64,000 bases of DNA from an uncultured Pseudomonadales bacterium (GTDB lineage: Bacteria > Pseudomonadota > Gammaproteobacteria > Pseudomonadales > Azotimanducaceae), in NCBI GenBank assembly GCA_938036875.1, contig CALHVX010000073.1, positions 35,283 through 99,282 on the forward strand, in the 5' to 3' direction. This document shows, piece by piece, positions 62,669 through 64,000 of the stretch. Numbering within the stretch: the first letter of the stretch is position 1; the number at the start of each line of letters is the position of its first letter. Position numbers and translations under genes: made by a program. A model generated the notes under the pieces. The model had not been told where the DNA came from and made no database searches. It saw only the letters and a list, made by a program, of their open reading frames with translations.

Positions 62669-63799
62669 CTACCAGCCCCGATGTGAGTGAATCGACATAA
62701 TAATGCCGAAGCTGGCTAACAGTGTCAGCGCAGAGGTACCGCCATAGCTGACCAAGGGTAAGGGCACACCCACAACCGGCAGCATGCCGCTAACCATGGC
62801 GATGTTGACAAAAACGTACACAAAAAACGTTAAGGTCAACGCGCCACAAAGCAACCGGCTGAACGTTTGCGTGGCTTGGCTGGCGATGTACAAACCTCGT
62901 CCGATCAACACCAAATACAATAACAACAGCAGACAGACACCCAAAAAACCCAACTCCTCACCAATCACGGCAATAATGAAGTCGGTTTGGCTCTCCGGCA
63001 AAAAATCTAGGTGGCTTTGCGTACCCTGAAGCAACCCTTTGCCATACAACCCACCCGAGCCGATGGCGGTGGTGGACTGAATGATATTCCAACCCGCCCC
63101 CAAAGGGTCCGACTGCGGGTCAAACATGGTCAAAATGCGCTGTTTTTGATAATCCTGCAGCGTAAACCACAACGCAGGTGCTGCTGCGGCCAACGCACCC
63201 GCCGCGATCATCAACCAACGCCAGTAAACGCCTGCAAGCAGGATAACGGCACCGCCAGCGCAGGCAACTAAAATGGAGGTCCCCAAATCCGGTTGCACTA
63301 CGATGCAAGCAGCCGGCACAGCCAGGATAAGCAGGCCGATGAGCAAATCTCGAAAGCTAGGAGGTAGCGGACGGTCGTGGAAGTACCAAGCCACCATCAT
63401 GGGTACCGCAATTTTAAGCAGCTCAGAGGGCTGAAAGCGCAATACTCCCGGTATCTCTAACCAACGTGTCGAACCTTTGGCCTTAACCCCCACCACTAAT
63501 ACCAATGCAACCAGCACCACAGCAATCCCATAGAACAAGGGCGCTAGACGCAAGTAGAAACGGGGAGAGAGTTGCGCGGCAACCATCATCACTACCAGGC
63601 CCGCCGCAATACGAATCAATTGGTTTTTAAACACCGTCTCTTGCCCGCCAAGGGCGCTGTACAAAACGGTTAGCCCAAACCCAATCACGAGTAGCAAGGT
63701 GAAGACTAAAATAGGATCCCAGCCAACGCCGCTGCCCGCACGGTTGGTGGTAACCGCCGACGGGCCTTGCAGGCTGCGAACAAAGTCTTGAGAGCTCAT
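62669..63799 (-). CDS. rodA: Rod-shape SEDS peptidoglycan polymerase RodA
   Basis: A 376-residue SEDS glycosyltransferase with about ten membrane helices. GSTRWLEIPGVLRFQPSEL is the SEDS signature with the key Trp/Pro segment, VQPDLGTSILVACAGG follows, then the large loop with LQGTQSHLDFLPESQTDFI and the final GVPLPLVSYGGTSALTLLA, whose catalytic Asp comes earlier in QPDLGT. Works with PBP2 in side-wall elongation. The mrdA stop is 12 bp upstream of its start. Confidence 0.96.
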   Translation of the reverse strand: MSSQDFVRSLQGPSAVTTNRAGSGVGWDPILVFTLLLVIGFGLTVLYSALGGQETVFKNQLIRIAAGLVVMMVAAQLSPRFYLRLAPLFYGIAVVLVALVLVVGVKAKGSTRWLEIPGVLRFQPSELLKIAVPMMVAWYFHDRPLPPSFRDLLIGLLILAVPAACIVVQPDLGTSILVACAGGAVILLAGVYWRWLMIAAGALAAAAPALWFTLQDYQKQRILTMFDPQSDPLGAGWNIIQSTTAIGSGGLYGKGLLQGTQSHLDFLPESQTDFIIAVIGEELGFLGVCLLLLLYLVLIGRGLYIASQATQTFSRLLCGALTLTFFVYVFVNIAMVSGMLPVVGVPLPLVSYGGTSALTLLASFGIIMSIHSHRGW

Positions 63800-63811
63800 C
63801 GCAAGCGGCGA

Positions 63812-64000
63812 CTAACGCTGCGCAATCTGAGGTAGCAAGTAAGAGTCCAGCACTTCTCGTGCTACCGGTGCTGCCACCGAGCTACCACCACCGCCGTTTT
63901 CGACCAGCACAGCAACGGCTATGGTCGGCTTATCCGCCGGCGCAAAGGCCATAAACCACGCATGCTTGCGTCGGTACTCGCTGAGCAACTCAGCGTCGTA
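63812..64000 (-). CDS. mrdA: Penicillin-binding protein 2, C-terminal part (gene runs off the window)
   Basis: Only the last 62 codons lie in the window. They read KHAWFMAFAPADKPTIAVAV, then LVENGGGGSSVAAPVAREVL and a stop at 63812, as in the C-terminal end of PBP2 transpeptidases. The 5' part, with the catalytic SxxK, is beyond the edge. It stands upstream of rodA on the same strand, as in the mrdAB operon. Confidence 0.93.
   Translation of the reverse strand, partial: YDAELLSEYRRKHAWFMAFAPADKPTIAVAVLVENGGGGSSVAAPVAREVLDSYLLPQIAQR

Overview
The window looks like chromosome of a free-living, probably marine, aerobic gammaproteobacterium. The basis is the order of the housekeeping genes at the right end (ychF-pth-rplY-prs-tRNA-Gln, lolB against hemA-prfA-prmC, and rodA-mltB-rlpA-dacA-ybeD-lipB), together with a BtuB-type receptor and a LexA box identical to the E. 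coli consensus. I see no insertion sequence, prophage or CRISPR array. Taxonomy below class level is not supported.

Layout. 1-9.4 kb: a probable selenoprotein of the AhpD/carboxymuconolactone decarboxylase family (in-frame TGA at the CxxC motif followed by a SECIS-like hairpin), an FAD monooxygenase, a 7TMR-DISM hybrid kinase, a TauD/TfdA dioxygenase, a complementary pair of acyl-CoA dehydrogenases, an SDR and two lipoproteins. 9.4-17 kb: amino-acid metabolism (aromatic aminotransferase; metB behind a SAM-I riboswitch), a membrane-anchored GltB-like flavoprotein, a PrxQ peroxiredoxin and two tandem receiver-kinases whose receivers lack the phosphoacceptor Asp. 17-28.7 kb: amidohydrolase, acyl-CoA dehydrogenase, HMG-CoA-lyase-like protein, azoreductase, Baeyer-Villiger monooxygenase, then a cobalamin riboswitch with a BtuB-like receptor and a short operon. 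28.7-30.6 kb: an AT-richer patch with a P-loop kinase-like gene and a DUF222-HNH nuclease under a perfect LexA box. 30.6-48 kb: further acyl-CoA and xenobiotic genes (acyl-CoA dehydrogenase, VOC protein, amidase, DUF35 plus thiolase-like pair, CaiB-type CoA transferase, saccharopine-dehydrogenase-like reductase, GST-like protein, acyl-CoA ligase), HemJ, and a TPR-Rossmann-cyclase protein with altered nucleotide-binding residues. 48-64 kb: O-acyltransferase, then translation, tetrapyrrole and cell-wall housekeeping genes, ending in a partial PBP2 gene.

Together the accessory genes suggest oxidation and CoA-dependent beta-oxidation of hydrophobic, perhaps cyclic or steroid-like, carboxylic acids: oxygenases, CoA ligase, two-subunit-like acyl-CoA dehydrogenases, hydratase-like, SDR, thiolase/DUF35 and CoA-transferase genes. 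The actual substrate cannot be read from sequence. Visible regulation includes two metabolite riboswitches, one SOS operator, one candidate TetR-type operator and one candidate selenocysteine recoding signal.

Most start codons are by inspection of Shine-Dalgarno spacing and family length; several genes begin with TTG or GTG. No database search or folding computation was run.
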